A DNA stretch of 56,412 nt, taken from assembly GCF_000735045.1 (NCBI RefSeq), contig NZ_JPOQ01000009.1:1-56412 (forward strand), given 5' to 3'. Origin of the DNA: Ferrovum myxofaciens. Its GTDB lineage: Bacteria > Pseudomonadota > Gammaproteobacteria > Burkholderiales > Ferrovaceae. The translations under genes were made by a program, and so were the position numbers. Of this stretch, positions 37,004-45,994 are shown one piece after another; position 1 is the first letter of the stretch; the number at the start of each line of letters is the position of its first letter. The notes under the pieces were generated by a model. The model did no database searches. It was not told the origin of the DNA and worked only from the letters and a program-made list of their open reading frames with translations.

Positions 37004-37587
37004 TCCGCGCCGACTACGAACTGATTGCCCAGGGTGTGTCTGTGGATAGTCGGGTGCTCGATCTGGGCTGTGGGGATGGTCAGTTGCTGGCCCACCTCCA
37101 ACGGGTTCGACGGGTCAGCGGCTATGGCATCGAAATCATTCCGGAACAGGTGGTGGCGGCTTTGCGCCAGGGTGTTTCGGTGTTGCAGGTCAATTTGGAA
37201 GAAGGGTTGTCGGGTTTTTCCGATCATTCCTTCGATACCGTGATCCTTTCCCAAACGTTGCAGGCCATGCGTCACACGGAAGAAATTTTGCGTGAAATGT
37301 TGCGGGTGGGGCGCGAAGGTATCGTCACTTTTCCGAATTTCGGTTACTGGAAACACCGCTGGCAGGTTTTGAATGGAACCATGCCCAAGTCTGTGGATAT
37401 GCCCTACGAATGGTATGACACCCCCAATGTCCACCTGTGTACGCTCCATGATTTCGAGGCGTTGTGCGCCCGTAGCGGCGTACAGGTCATGGAGCGGCGG
37501 GTGATGAATCCCTCGGGTCATACCGTGGAACTCATGCCCAACCTGTTGGGTAGTCTCGCCTACTATCGTATCCGCTTCCGGGGTTGA
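37000..37587 (+). CDS. metW: Methionine biosynthesis protein MetW
   Basis: MetW is a SAM-fold protein that accompanies MetX in many proteobacteria and is thought to support or stabilise it. The 195-residue protein has the methyltransferase-type motif [15 protein letters not shown], the segment [19 protein letters not shown] and [22 protein letters not shown] 37000 overlaps the metX stop. The metX-metW-ampG order is common in betaproteobacteria. Confidence 0.95.
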   Translation: MIRADYELIAQGVSVDSRVLDLGCGDGQLLAHLQRVRRVSGYGIEIIPEQVVAALRQGVSVLQVNLEEGLSGFSDHSFDTVILSQTLQAMRHTEEILREMLRVGREGIVTFPNFGYWKHRWQVLNGTMPKSVDMPYEWYDTPNVHLCTLHDFEALCARSGVQVMERRVMNPSGHTVELMPNLLGSLAYYRIRFRG

Positions 37588-37623
37588 GTGCCATGTATCC
37601 CTCTGGGTCGTAGGCAGGGTTTG

Positions 37624-38868
37624 ATGCGCGCCGGTTTCCTGAAGGGGCGTGACGGCGTTCGGACCTTGGGGGTCCTTCTTTTGCTCGGGTTTTCCTCCGG
37701 CCTCCCGCTTTCCCTGAGTGGCGCCACCCTGCAAGCCCGCCTGACCATGGAGGGGGTTCCGTTGACGCAGATTGGCTGGATCACTCTGGCGGGGCTTCCC
37801 TATACCCTCAAATTTCTTTGGGCACCCTGGCTGGACCGATTTTCTTTGCCCTTTTTGGGACGACGGCGGGGCTGGATACTGGTGACCCAATTCATGACTT
37901 TGGGTCTGATCCTGGTTTTGGGGCACACTCAAAGTTCGGCTCCTCCCGCCTTGCTGGCCTCCATTGCCCTGGGGTTGGCGCTGGCCTCCGCCACCCAGGA
38001 CATTGTGGTGGATGCCTACCGGACCGATCTCCTGCCTCCAGAGGCGCGGGGATTGGGTGCCAGTGCGGCCATGCTGGGTTATCGTCTGGCCATGCTGTGC
38101 GCGGGGGCCCTGGCCTTGGTGTGGGCGGCCAAAGTGGGCTGGGCAGGCACCTACGATGTGATGGCCCTGGCCCTGGGAGTGGGTATCCTCGGGACCCTCT
38201 GGGCGCGGGAACCCGAGGCTCCTGCGCCGGTGCAGGGATCCTGGCGCGAAACCATGACGGGACCGTGGCAAGATTATTTTGGCCGTCCCGGTGCCCGTGC
38301 CCTGCTGAGCCTGGTGGTGTTGTACAAACTGGGGGATGCCCTGGCCTTTGCGCTGTCTTCTGTTTTCCTTTTGCGCGGATTGGGTTTTGGTCTGGCTGAA
38401 GTCGGGAGCATTGGCAAGGGGGTGGGGTTGATGGCCACCCTGGGGGGCAGTTTTGTGGGCGGCATGCTGATGCTCCGTTGGGGAATTTACCGCAGCCTGT
38501 GGTATTTTGGCTGGATTCAGGGGTTGGCGACCCTGTCCTTTGTGGGATTGGCGGCCTGGGGGCATCACTTCCCGGCCATGGTGGGGGCGGTTTTTCTCGA
38601 GAACTTCACCAGCGGTATGGGAACCAGCGCCTTTGCCGCCCTGCTCATGAGTTTGTGCACCCCGCGCTATAGCGCGACCCAGTTTGCGCTGCTCTCGGCG
38701 CTGGCGGCCATCGGGCGGGTTTCCATGGGGCCGGTGGCGGGCTGGTTGTCGGAATGGGCGGGCTGGGAGGTGTATTTTCTGGTGGCGACCGTGGCGGCTC
38801 TGCCTGGGTTAGGGCTGTTGTGGGCTTTGCGACGGGATATTCGGGCCCTGGAGTGCAAAGGTCCTTGA
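37624..38868 (+). CDS. ampG: AmpG-family muropeptide MFS transporter
   Basis: AmpG imports anhydro-muropeptides for cell-wall recycling. The 414-residue protein has about twelve membrane segments with signatures GFSSGLPLSLSG, KFLWAPWLDR and ASATQDIVVDAYRTDLL, typical of the AmpG branch of the major facilitator superfamily. ATG 37624 is preferred; GTG 37588 directly after the metW stop would add 12 hydrophilic residues. It fits the cell-wall content of the window (DacA, RlpA, PBP2) but is transcribed with metX-metW. Confidence 0.9.
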   Translation: MRAGFLKGRDGVRTLGVLLLLGFSSGLPLSLSGATLQARLTMEGVPLTQIGWITLAGLPYTLKFLWAPWLDRFSLPFLGRRRGWILVTQFMTLGLILVLGHTQSSAPPALLASIALGLALASATQDIVVDAYRTDLLPPEARGLGASAAMLGYRLAMLCAGALALVWAAKVGWAGTYDVMALALGVGILGTLWAREPEAPAPVQGSWRETMTGPWQDYFGRPGARALLSLVVLYKLGDALAFALSSVFLLRGLGFGLAEVGSIGKGVGLMATLGGSFVGGMLMLRWGIYRSLWYFGWIQGLATLSFVGLAAWGHHFPAMVGAVFLENFTSGMGTSAFAALLMSLCTPRYSATQFALLSALAAIGRVSMGPVAGWLSEWAGWEVYFLVATVAALPGLGLLWALRRDIRALECKGP

Positions 38869-38904
38869 TTGAAATGCTTTAACCGACTATTGGAGTCATG
38901 GGAG

Positions 38905-39567
38905 ATGGGAGTGAGTGATTTTTCTGAGCGTTTCATCGCCTTTGCCGTGGAGCGGCAGGTGATTCGGTTTGGTGAGTTCAAGACCAAGGCGGGGCGCCTG
39001 TCGCCCTATTTTTTCAACGCCGGGTTGTTCAATACGGGGGCGGCCTTGGCAACTCTCTGCGAATTTTATGCCGATGCCATCGAGGCTCAGGCGCCTCCCT
39101 TCGATCTTCTCTTCGGACCGGCCTACAAGGGAATTCCCCTGGTGGCGGGCATCGCCCTGACGCTGGCCCGCCGGGGACGGGATGTGCCCTTTGCCTACAA
39201 CCGCAAGGAAGCCAAGGATCATGGGGAAGGCGGTGTTCTGGTGGGGGCTGACCCACAGGGGAAGCGCGTATTGATCGTGGATGATGTAATTTCAGCCGGG
39301 ACCTCCGTGCGCGAATCGGTGGTTCTGCTCAACCAGGTCCAAGCCCTGCCGGCAGGGGTGGTGATTGCCCTGGATCGCATGGAACGGGGTCAGGCTGAAC
39401 TGTCCGCCACTCAGGAAGTAACCCACCAATGGGGGCTCCCTGTCTGTAGCGTGGCGACCCTCGATCATCTGGTGGCCCATCTGGCCAGGGATTCAACCCA
39501 GATCGAGACCCTCGGGCGTGTGCACGCCTATCGCCAGCAGTATGGTATCAGCACACCTGCTGATTGA
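38905..39567 (+). CDS. pyrE: Orotate phosphoribosyltransferase
   Basis: PyrE converts orotate and PRPP to orotidine 5'-phosphate in pyrimidine synthesis. The 220-residue protein has FGEFKTKAGRLSPYFFNAGLF, GPAYKGIPL, YNRKEAKDHGEGG and the PRPP loop VLIVDDVISAGTS. Start choice is between ATG 38905 and GTG 38911; TGGAG at 38891-38895 fits the ATG. The last 20 bases overlap the convergent ptsI gene. Confidence 0.96.
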   Translation: MGVSDFSERFIAFAVERQVIRFGEFKTKAGRLSPYFFNAGLFNTGAALATLCEFYADAIEAQAPPFDLLFGPAYKGIPLVAGIALTLARRGRDVPFAYNRKEAKDHGEGGVLVGADPQGKRVLIVDDVISAGTSVRESVVLLNQVQALPAGVVIALDRMERGQAELSATQEVTHQWGLPVCSVATLDHLVAHLARDSTQIETLGRVHAYRQQYGISTPAD

Positions 39568-41284
39568 GGCGGGTCAGAATTTCCTCCAGTTTGTCGGGAT
39601 CATGGGTGGAGAGCATGCGCTTCACCGGGTTCTGGAGGTCGGCCAGGCTGGTTTTCAGAATGACCTGCTTGACTTCGGGCAGGTGAGCGGGATGCATGGA
39701 GAATTCACGCAGACCGAAGCCGAGGAGCAAACGGGTCATGGTGGGGTTGCCGGCCATTTCCCCGCAGATGGCAATGGGTTTGCCGGCTTTCTGGGCGGTG
39801 CGCAGGGTATGGGCAATGAGCATCAGGACCGCCGGATGGAGCGGGTCAAAAAGATGCGCCACCGCATCGTCGGTGCGGTCGATGGCCAGGGTATACTGAA
39901 TCAGGTCATTGGTGCCAATGGACAAAAAGTCCAGTTTGTCCAGAAACAGGGGGAGGGCCAGGGCCGCCGCCGGAACCTCGATCATGCCGCCAATGGGGAG
40001 ATGAAGATTGAAGGGAATGGCTTGTTGGGTGAGTTCGGCCTTGGCCTGTTCCACCAGGGTCAGGGTCTGGAGCAATTCGGAGCGGCTGGAGAGCATGGGC
40101 AGGAGCATCTGGACCTGACCAAAGTGAGAAGCGCGCAGAATGGCGCGGATTTGAGTCAGGAAAATCTGGGGTTCGGCGAGGCAGTAACGAATGGCCCGTA
40201 GTCCCAGCGCCGGGTTCAGGGTGGAAACGATGCCGCTGGGTTCCACGGGTTTGTCGGCACCGATATCGAGGGTGCGAATGGTGACGGGCAGTCCACGCAA
40301 GGCCTCGGCGACTTGTCGATAGGCATGAAATTGTTCCTCTTCGCCTGGCAGGCTGGAACGGTTCATGAACAGGAATTCGGTGCGGAACAGGCCGATGCCC
40401 CGTGCGCCGCTTTTTTTGACGGCATCCACGTCTCCGGGCATCTCGATGTTGGCGAGCAGTTCGATGGGCGTTCCATCCAGTGTGGTGGCACGGGTGGTGC
40501 GTAGACGCTTCAGTTTTTGCCGTTCCAGGGACCATTGTTCCTGACGCAGGCGATATTCGGCCAGAATCTGGTTGTCCGGATTTACAATGACGACCCCCGC
40601 CATGCCGTCCACGATCAGGAGTTCTCCTTCGCGAATCATTTGCCAGGCATGGTGAAGGGCCACGACGGAGGGAATTCCGAGGCTGCGTGCCAGAATGGCG
40701 GTATGGGAAGTCGCCCCGCCAATATCGGTAATGAAGGACTGGAAGGGGTGTTCCTTGAACAGAACCATATCTGCCGGGCTCAGGTCGTGGGCCACCAGAA
40801 TTCGGTCTGCCGCTTCGTGATGGGCGGGGAGGTTTGGCGCAGGTTGTCCGGTCAGTGCCTTGAGCACGCGTTCGCCCACTTGCCAGATATCGTCCCGACG
40901 TTGGCGCAGGTAGGGGTCCTCCATTTCTTCGAACTGACGGATCAGGTTGTCCAGTTGTTGTTTCAATGCCCATTCGGCATTGCAGCCCTGGGTTTGAATA
41001 CACTGCTTGGGCGTGCGTGCCAGCATCTCATCCTTCAGGATGAGTCGATGTAATTGCAGAAAGGTTGCCATTTCGGCAGGGGCCCCGAGCGGGATTTGCC
41101 GTTCCAGTTCTTCGAGTTCCTGGGTGACTTGGTGCAGAGCCTGTTCGAAGCGTTGAATCTCGGCAGGGCGCTGCTCGGGAAGCACGATATAGCGGGTGAC
41201 TTCCAGAGTGGTTTGGGAAAACAGGTGCGCCCGTCCGATGGCAATGCCGTGGGCGACTGCGCTGCCATGAAGCGCAAAACTCAT
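39548..41284 (-). CDS. ptsI: PTS enzyme I (phosphoenolpyruvate-protein phosphotransferase)
   Basis: Enzyme I autophosphorylates with PEP and passes phosphate to HPr. The 578-residue cytoplasmic protein has the HPr-binding N domain, the active-site His in GGATSHTAILARSLGIPSVV (about 190), the PEP-binding GIGLFRTEFLFM, the TNDLIQYTLAIDR segment and the catalytic Cys in ICGEMAG. It has no N-terminal GAF domain, so it is PtsI, not PtsP. It starts one base after the ptsH stop. No sugar permease gene is nearby, which fits a regulatory PTS. Confidence 0.96.
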   Translation of the reverse strand: MSFALHGSAVAHGIAIGRAHLFSQTTLEVTRYIVLPEQRPAEIQRFEQALHQVTQELEELERQIPLGAPAEMATFLQLHRLILKDEMLARTPKQCIQTQGCNAEWALKQQLDNLIRQFEEMEDPYLRQRRDDIWQVGERVLKALTGQPAPNLPAHHEAADRILVAHDLSPADMVLFKEHPFQSFITDIGGATSHTAILARSLGIPSVVALHHAWQMIREGELLIVDGMAGVVIVNPDNQILAEYRLRQEQWSLERQKLKRLRTTRATTLDGTPIELLANIEMPGDVDAVKKSGARGIGLFRTEFLFMNRSSLPGEEEQFHAYRQVAEALRGLPVTIRTLDIGADKPVEPSGIVSTLNPALGLRAIRYCLAEPQIFLTQIRAILRASHFGQVQMLLPMLSSRSELLQTLTLVEQAKAELTQQAIPFNLHLPIGGMIEVPAAALALPLFLDKLDFLSIGTNDLIQYTLAIDRTDDAVAHLFDPLHPAVLMLIAHTLRTAQKAGKPIAICGEMAGNPTMTRLLLGFGLREFSMHPAHLPEVKQVILKTSLADLQNPVKRMLSTHDPDKLEEILTRLNQQVC

Positions 41285-41285
41285 C

Positions 41286-41555
41286 TCATTCTCCCTCGTC
41301 GAAACGGTTTTCGATCAAAGTGGCCAGCGCCTGGAGTGCTTCCGTTTCTTTTTCTCCGCAGGTTTCCAGCGTGACCCAACTACCCCGGCCTGCCGCCAGC
41401 ATCATGACGCCCATGATGCTCTTGGCATTGACCTGTCGTCCATTGCGTCCGATCCGGACCTCACAGGGATAGGCCGAGGCGGTTTGCGATAATTTAGCGG
41501 AAGCACGGGCATGGAGCCCGAGTTTGTTGATGATCTGGATATCCTGGGAAGGCAT
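41286..41555 (-). CDS. ptsH: Phosphocarrier protein HPr
   Basis: HPr carries phosphate from EI to EIIA domains. The 89-residue protein has the active-site His15 in KLGLHARAS and Ser46 in AKSIMGVMML, the position used by HPr kinase/phosphorylase. The usual betaproteobacterial neighbour, a mannose-type EIIA gene, is absent; phoR ends 32 bases upstream on the same strand, so ptsHI may be read from the phoB promoter. Confidence 0.96.
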   Translation of the reverse strand: MPSQDIQIINKLGLHARASAKLSQTASAYPCEVRIGRNGRQVNAKSIMGVMMLAAGRGSWVTLETCGEKETEALQALATLIENRFDEGE

Positions 41556-41587
41556 GGCGGGTCTCTGGAAAAAGTCTTTCCATTCTA

Positions 41588-42907
41588 TCAGGGCCGTTCG
41601 TTTTCGGGCAGTCCCAGACGATGGGCAGGAAAACGAAGGGCAAAAGTGCTGCCTTTGTCCGGCTGACTGTCCACGATGAGGGTGAGATCGTGATGCAGGG
41701 CGATTTGCTTGACAATGGACAATCCCAGGCCCGTCCCCCCGGTATCCCTGGAGCGGGCCTGATCCACCCGATAGAAGCGTTCCGTGAGACGGGGAATATG
41801 TTCGGCAGCGATGCCAATGCCCGTGTCCTGTACCGTAAAAATCCCCTCTTCCCCTTCTTCCCGCCAGGACAGTGTGATTTGTCCTCCCGGCGGGGTATAG
41901 CGCACTGCATTGGCCACCAGGTTACCGAAGGCGCTCGAGAGTTCCGATTCGATTCCCAGCAGGGTACGATGATCGAAATCACCCTGGGTATCGATGGTAT
42001 GCTGCCCTTGGCTCAACTGGTGGGCAGTCAGCAGCATTGGAGTGAGCAAGGCGGAAAGGGGAATGGGGGTGAGCGGCGCGACTCCGGTTTGGCTTTCCAG
42101 ACGGGACAGAGAGAGCAATTCTTCCACCAGTCGGCGCATCCGGTCGGTCTGGGTTTCCATGATCTGAAAAATGCGTTCCTGAGTGGCGGGCGGCAGTGGG
42201 TCACTGTCTTGCAGGGTTTCGATGAACCCCCCCACTACGGTGAGGGGAGTGCGCAGTTCATGGGAAACATTGGCCACGAAATCCCGTCGTACTTTTTCAT
42301 CCCGTTCCCATTGGGTGATGTCCTGGGTGACCAGCATCCGTTCATCGATGCTGTAAGGAATGAGTTGCAAGGCCAGGGAGAGGTCCTGTTGGGCGCGTCG
42401 ATGCAGGATACTGCGTTGGTCGGGGGCTGGTTTCTGGTCCAGGAAGTTCTGGAATTCGGTTTGGCGGATGAGATAGGACAGACTTTGACCTCGATCCTGC
42501 TCCAGGTAAATCTGTAAATGAGCTTCTGCAGCAGGATTGCACCAGAGAATACGGTGGGTTTGATCGAGGATCACGATTCCGCTGGGCAGCAGGGTCAGGA
42601 CCTGCTGGAAACGTTCGATGGCCTCCTTCCGGCGGATCTGGTTCTCATCGATGCGCTTCTCCAGGGAATGCAACCGTCCGAAAACCTGTTCCCAGGTTCG
42701 TCCCGGCTGGTATCCCGGAGAGAGTTGCTGTTCCTGAAGCCAGTGGTGCAGGGTTTGTAACTTCCAGGCATCCCGTGCCGCCACGGCAGCCATGAACAGG
42801 GCCAGCAGTCCCAGGCCCCAGGCCCAGCCCCAAAGAGCGGTGATCCCGGCACATAAAACCAGAACCGTGACGAGAACCCCCAGGACGTATTTGACAAACG
42901 ACCGCAT
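41588..42907 (-). CDS. phoR: Phosphate-regulon sensor kinase PhoR
   Basis: PhoR phosphorylates PhoB when phosphate is scarce. The 439-residue protein has two close N-terminal membrane segments (about 5-45) without a large periplasmic domain, a PAS domain (about 95-200, LLPSGIVILDQTHRILWCN), the phosphoacceptor His in FVANVSHELRTPL, an N box (FGNLVANAVRYTPPGG) and G boxes (DTGIGI, GGTGLGLSIVK). Phosphate sensing normally occurs through PstSCAB-PhoU, which are not in this window. phoB ends about 70 bases upstream. Confidence 0.95.
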   Translation of the reverse strand: MRSFVKYVLGVLVTVLVLCAGITALWGWAWGLGLLALFMAAVAARDAWKLQTLHHWLQEQQLSPGYQPGRTWEQVFGRLHSLEKRIDENQIRRKEAIERFQQVLTLLPSGIVILDQTHRILWCNPAAEAHLQIYLEQDRGQSLSYLIRQTEFQNFLDQKPAPDQRSILHRRAQQDLSLALQLIPYSIDERMLVTQDITQWERDEKVRRDFVANVSHELRTPLTVVGGFIETLQDSDPLPPATQERIFQIMETQTDRMRRLVEELLSLSRLESQTGVAPLTPIPLSALLTPMLLTAHQLSQGQHTIDTQGDFDHRTLLGIESELSSAFGNLVANAVRYTPPGGQITLSWREEGEEGIFTVQDTGIGIAAEHIPRLTERFYRVDQARSRDTGGTGLGLSIVKQIALHHDLTLIVDSQPDKGSTFALRFPAHRLGLPENERP

Positions 42908-42976
42908 GATCCATCAACCTGAAAAAAACTTGAAGACTAGAGAGTATCATCCACGCCGGGGTTGGGGGGGATCTGC

Positions 42977-43678
42977 TCAGGTAAGGGCTGTCAGGCGGTA
43001 ACCCGCTCCCCGAACGGTTTGCAAAAACCGGTCATGATCGGTGGTTTCCAGGGCCAGACGGAGACGGCGGATGTGGACATCCACTGTGCGTTCTTCAATG
43101 AAAACGTGATCTCCCCAGACATGATCGAGAATCTGGGTCCGGGAATAGACCCGCTCCGGGTGGGTCATGAAAAAGTGGAGCAACTTGAATTCGGTGGGTC
43201 CCAAGGGGATCTCTGTGCCCCCGGCGTGCACCCGGTGGGTGGTGGGGTCCAGAGACAGGGTCTTGAAAAGAACCGGATCCTCTGTTATCTGGGGGGCGCG
43301 CCGACGCAACACGGCTTTGATGCGCGCATTCAGTTCCCGAATGGAGAAGGGCTTGGTGATGTAATCATCCGCGCCGGATTCCAGTCCGAGCAATTTGTCC
43401 GATTCATCCACCCGTGCCGTCAGCATGATGATGGGGACGCGCTGTGTCCGCTGGTGGGCGCGCAGGCGCCGGACCAAATCCAGTCCGCTCATGCCCGGTA
43501 ACATCCAGTCCACCAGAATCAGGTCGGGAAGCATGTCCTGTACGCGGGAAAGGGCCTCCAGTCCGTTGGCGGCGACCTCGGTTTCGTGACCGGCCTGAGC
43601 CAGATTGAGGGTGATCAATTCCTGAATGGCGACCTCGTCTTCCACGACCAGAATATGGGCTCCCAAATTCGCCTCCAT
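42977..43678 (-). CDS. phoB: Phosphate-regulon response regulator PhoB
   Basis: PhoB binds PHO boxes and activates phosphate starvation genes. The receiver domain has the acidic pocket VVEDE, the phosphorylated Asp in ILVDWMLPGMSG and the Lys in DDYITKPFSIREL. The C-terminal winged helix has the typical RTVDVHIRRLRLAL and ends TVRGAGYRL. ATG 43678 (233 residues) is preferred to ATG 43708 because it matches the family length and the predicted transcript would begin at about 43710, leaving no leader for the upstream ATG. Neither start has a clear ribosome site. Confidence 0.93.
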   Translation of the reverse strand: MEANLGAHILVVEDEVAIQELITLNLAQAGHETEVAANGLEALSRVQDMLPDLILVDWMLPGMSGLDLVRRLRAHQRTQRVPIIMLTARVDESDKLLGLESGADDYITKPFSIRELNARIKAVLRRRAPQITEDPVLFKTLSLDPTTHRVHAGGTEIPLGPTEFKLLHFFMTHPERVYSRTQILDHVWGDHVFIEERTVDVHIRRLRLALETTDHDRFLQTVRGAGYRLTALT

Positions 43679-43716
43679 AGGGGGAATTAAATCGATATGC
43701 GTGTCCATGAGGAAGT

Positions 43717-43750
43717 GTTATACACCCCTCATGTGACTGTCATATTACAG
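43717..43750 (-). promoter_or_regulatory. PHO box and -10 element of the phoB promoter
   Basis: On the minus strand CTGTAAT-ATGA-CAGTCAC (43750-43733) matches the two 7-base repeats of the PhoB site (consensus CTGTCAT, 6 of 7 in the first; CAGTCAC differs from CTGTCAC by one). Ten bases downstream is TATAAC (43722-43717), the distance found in PhoB-activated promoters where the box replaces the -35. Transcription would start near 43710. This indicates autoregulation of phoBR. Confidence 0.75.
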
Positions 43751-43775
43751 CAAGACGCGGGCGCGCTTCTTCCCT

Positions 43776-44930
43776 TCAGGAGCGGTTTGACCCTTGCACC
43801 AGGGGAATGCGGAACAAGCGACATTCGAGGGCACCATTGTACAGGGGGGTACGGCGCGTGACCTTGAGATGCAGGGATTTGGGGAGCGTCAGGTCAGCGC
43901 TGAACAGGCAGGCCGTCCAGCCGGCATAACGCTGTTTCAGGGTATTGCCCAGGGCGGGATAGAACAGGGACAACTCTGCCTGTTCTCCGAGCCGCACCCC
44001 ATAGGGCAGGTTGCTGAGGAGCAGCCCCGAAGGACAGGGAGGGGAAGACTCCAGCACGTTGACCTGCTTCAGGCTCACACACCCTTCCAGTCCGGCAGCA
44101 GCCAGATTGAGACGGGTGAGTTCCAGGGCATCGCCCTTCAGATCCTGGCCCCACAGGGGTAAAGGGGTAGGCGGCAGGACCCGGGCATGGGCTTCCTCGA
44201 GCAAGGCGGGCCAATGCTGGGTCACCGGCCACGAACGCAGATGTTCAAAGGCAAAGGAGCGGTTCAGTCCCGGCGCGCGCTGCAGACTCTGCTCCGCTGC
44301 CTCCAGCAGGATCGTGCCTGCGCCGCAGAAGGCATCCAGCAGGGGCAGACCCGGTTGCCACTGGGCCAGAGCCAGCAGGCCCGCTGCCAGGTTGCGCTTC
44401 AGGGGGGCATCCCCGGCCTCTGGTCGTGTCCCGCGTTTGAATAGCCCGTCGCCCGAGGTATCCAGAGACAGGGTGAAATGGGTGGCATCCAGAAACAGAT
44501 AGACGCGGATTTCCGGTTGATGGGTATCGATGGAAGGACGCTGACCCTGTTGCGCGCGAAAGTGGTCGCAGATGGCGTCCTTGATGCGGAGCGTGGCAAA
44601 ATCCAGACTACGCAAGGGAGAATGATGGGCCCGGGTATCCACCTTCAGGGTTTGTTCCACGCAGAACCAGTCACTCCAGGGCAAGGCCATGGCCTGATCG
44701 TAAAGATCCTGTTCGGAATGATAGGTGCCCTTGGCCACTTGCCAGAGAACCCGACTGGCGAGGCGACTTTCCAGATTGACGCCCATGGCCAGGCGATAAC
44801 TTCCCGTGAAGCCCACGCCGGAGTCCCGGGGCGTAATATCCTGGGCCCCCAGGGAAGCCAGTTCCTGGGACAGTACGTCTTCCAGTCCGCGCGGGCAGGG
44901 GCAGAAAAAAAATTGGTTGAGAGGATTCAT
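43776..44930 (-). CDS. rlmL: 23S rRNA (guanine-N2)-methyltransferase, RlmL-type N-terminal form
   Basis: The 384-residue protein has a THUMP domain (about 50-160) and a class I methyltransferase domain with the SAM motif LLDAFCGAGTILLEAA and the catalytic NLPYG motif (LLSNLPYGVRLG). This corresponds to the N-terminal half of E. coli RlmKL, which makes m2G2445; the RlmK half is absent, as is usual outside enterics. ATG 44930 (MNPLNQFFF) is preferred since it begins at the conserved N-terminus. Located 8 bases after hemJ. Confidence 0.88.
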   Translation of the reverse strand: MNPLNQFFFCPCPRGLEDVLSQELASLGAQDITPRDSGVGFTGSYRLAMGVNLESRLASRVLWQVAKGTYHSEQDLYDQAMALPWSDWFCVEQTLKVDTRAHHSPLRSLDFATLRIKDAICDHFRAQQGQRPSIDTHQPEIRVYLFLDATHFTLSLDTSGDGLFKRGTRPEAGDAPLKRNLAAGLLALAQWQPGLPLLDAFCGAGTILLEAAEQSLQRAPGLNRSFAFEHLRSWPVTQHWPALLEEAHARVLPPTPLPLWGQDLKGDALELTRLNLAAAGLEGCVSLKQVNVLESSPPCPSGLLLSNLPYGVRLGEQAELSLFYPALGNTLKQRYAGWTACLFSADLTLPKSLHLKVTRRTPLYNGALECRLFRIPLVQGSNRS

Positions 44931-44938
44931 GGAAAGAC

Positions 44939-45364
44939 TCAGAAGGGTTTGAAGACCGCCAAAATGACCACGGGGATGAGAACCAGTACCGGAAATTCGT
45001 TGAACCAGCGGTACCAGACATGGCCGTGGGCGCTGAGGTTCCGGGCAAAGGCTTTGACCAGGGCACCGCACCAGACATGATAGGCCACCAGCAAGGTTAC
45101 GAGGGCCAGTTTGGCATACAGCCAGCCGCCCCGGTCATCCAGTCCAAAGGCCATGAACAAACCGGAAAGAAGGGTAAATACGCCACCCGGGGTGGTGATG
45201 CCCCAGAATAATTTGCGCTCCATGATCTTGAAGCGTTCCCGTCCCAGTGTATCCGATTCCGGGCATTGTGCGTGATAGACGAAGAGGCGAGGGAGGTAGA
45301 ACAGTCCGGCAAACCAGGTCACCATGGCCATGATATGGAAGGATTTGATCGAAAGCAGCAGCAC
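44939..45364 (-). CDS. hemJ: Protoporphyrinogen IX oxidase HemJ
   Basis: HemJ oxidises protoporphyrinogen IX in haem synthesis. The 141-residue membrane protein (formerly UPF0093) has four hydrophobic segments and the family His in IKSFHIMAMVTWFAGLFYLP, the VYHAQ segment and the conserved Lys of RKLFWGITTPGG. Most genomes have this instead of HemG or HemY. Its place beside ubi genes fits electron-acceptor use of quinone, an inference. Confidence 0.94.
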   Translation of the reverse strand: MLLLSIKSFHIMAMVTWFAGLFYLPRLFVYHAQCPESDTLGRERFKIMERKLFWGITTPGGVFTLLSGLFMAFGLDDRGGWLYAKLALVTLLVAYHVWCGALVKAFARNLSAHGHVWYRWFNEFPVLVLIPVVILAVFKPF

Positions 45365-45382
45365 AGGTTTCTCGAAGGAAGG

Positions 45383-45994
45383 TCAGGAACGACAGATCAG
45401 ACTAACCCAGTTGCGCAACAGGATCAAGCGTTGATGAAAGAAATGGTCGGCGCCGGGAATCACCAGAACGGGGAGGTCCTGGGGTTCGGCCCAGTGCAGC
45501 ACCTCCGCCAGAGGCACGGTGGTGTCTCGCTCTCCATGTACGACAAGGGTTTGGGGCGGAACGGTGCCCACGGGAAAATGACCCACCGCAGGGGCCACCA
45601 GAACCAGACGCTGGCAAGGCAGAGTGCGGGCAACTTCGCTCATGACGAAAGCCCCAAAAGAAAACCCGGCCAGAAGCAAGGGCTCACCCGCCGTTTCCTG
45701 CAGGGCCAGCGCATGAAGGGCCAGCCAGTCTTCGGTTTCGCCCTGTCCCTGGGTGAAGTTTCCGGTACTGTTGCCCACGCCCCGAAAGTTCATGCGCCAG
45801 GTGACGTAACCCAGACCGGTAAAGGCGCGGGCCAGAGTCTGGGTGACCTTGTTATTCAGGGTGCCGCCAAACAGTGGATGGGGGTGGGCCACCAGGGCCA
45901 AACCACGGGCAGAGCCTGGGGGACGATCGATGACGGTTTCCAGAAGGCCGGCGGGACCGGGGATCAAACGGGTTTCAGAGGAGAAATCACTCAT
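45383..45994 (-). CDS. Alpha/beta hydrolase of the DUF-type small serine hydrolases
   Basis: The 203-residue protein has HPHPLFGG near the start of the fold (oxyanion region), the FRGVGNSTG segment, the nucleophile elbow GFSFGA, an acid loop VVHGERDTTVP and the base His in GADHFFHQRL. This is the pattern of the dienelactone hydrolase-like or KANL3/Tex30-like small hydrolases common in proteobacteria. Substrate is unknown. ATG 45994 is nested in the end of the gamma carbonic anhydrase gene, so the two are translationally coupled. Confidence 0.85.
   Translation of the reverse strand: MSDFSSETRLIPGPAGLLETVIDRPPGSARGLALVAHPHPLFGGTLNNKVTQTLARAFTGLGYVTWRMNFRGVGNSTGNFTQGQGETEDWLALHALALQETAGEPLLLAGFSFGAFVMSEVARTLPCQRLVLVAPAVGHFPVGTVPPQTLVVHGERDTTVPLAEVLHWAEPQDLPVLVIPGADHFFHQRLILLRNWVSLICRS

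Noticed and set aside
36967-38568. 533-codon minus-strand frame opposite metW and ampG
   Set aside because: The translation is Gln/Pro/His-rich without domain signals and covers two recognised genes on the other strand.
41567-41581. GGAAA/TTTCC palindrome between phoR and ptsH as terminator or operator
   Set aside because: The stem is 5 bp and A/T-rich, too weak to call a terminator, and matches no operator I know.
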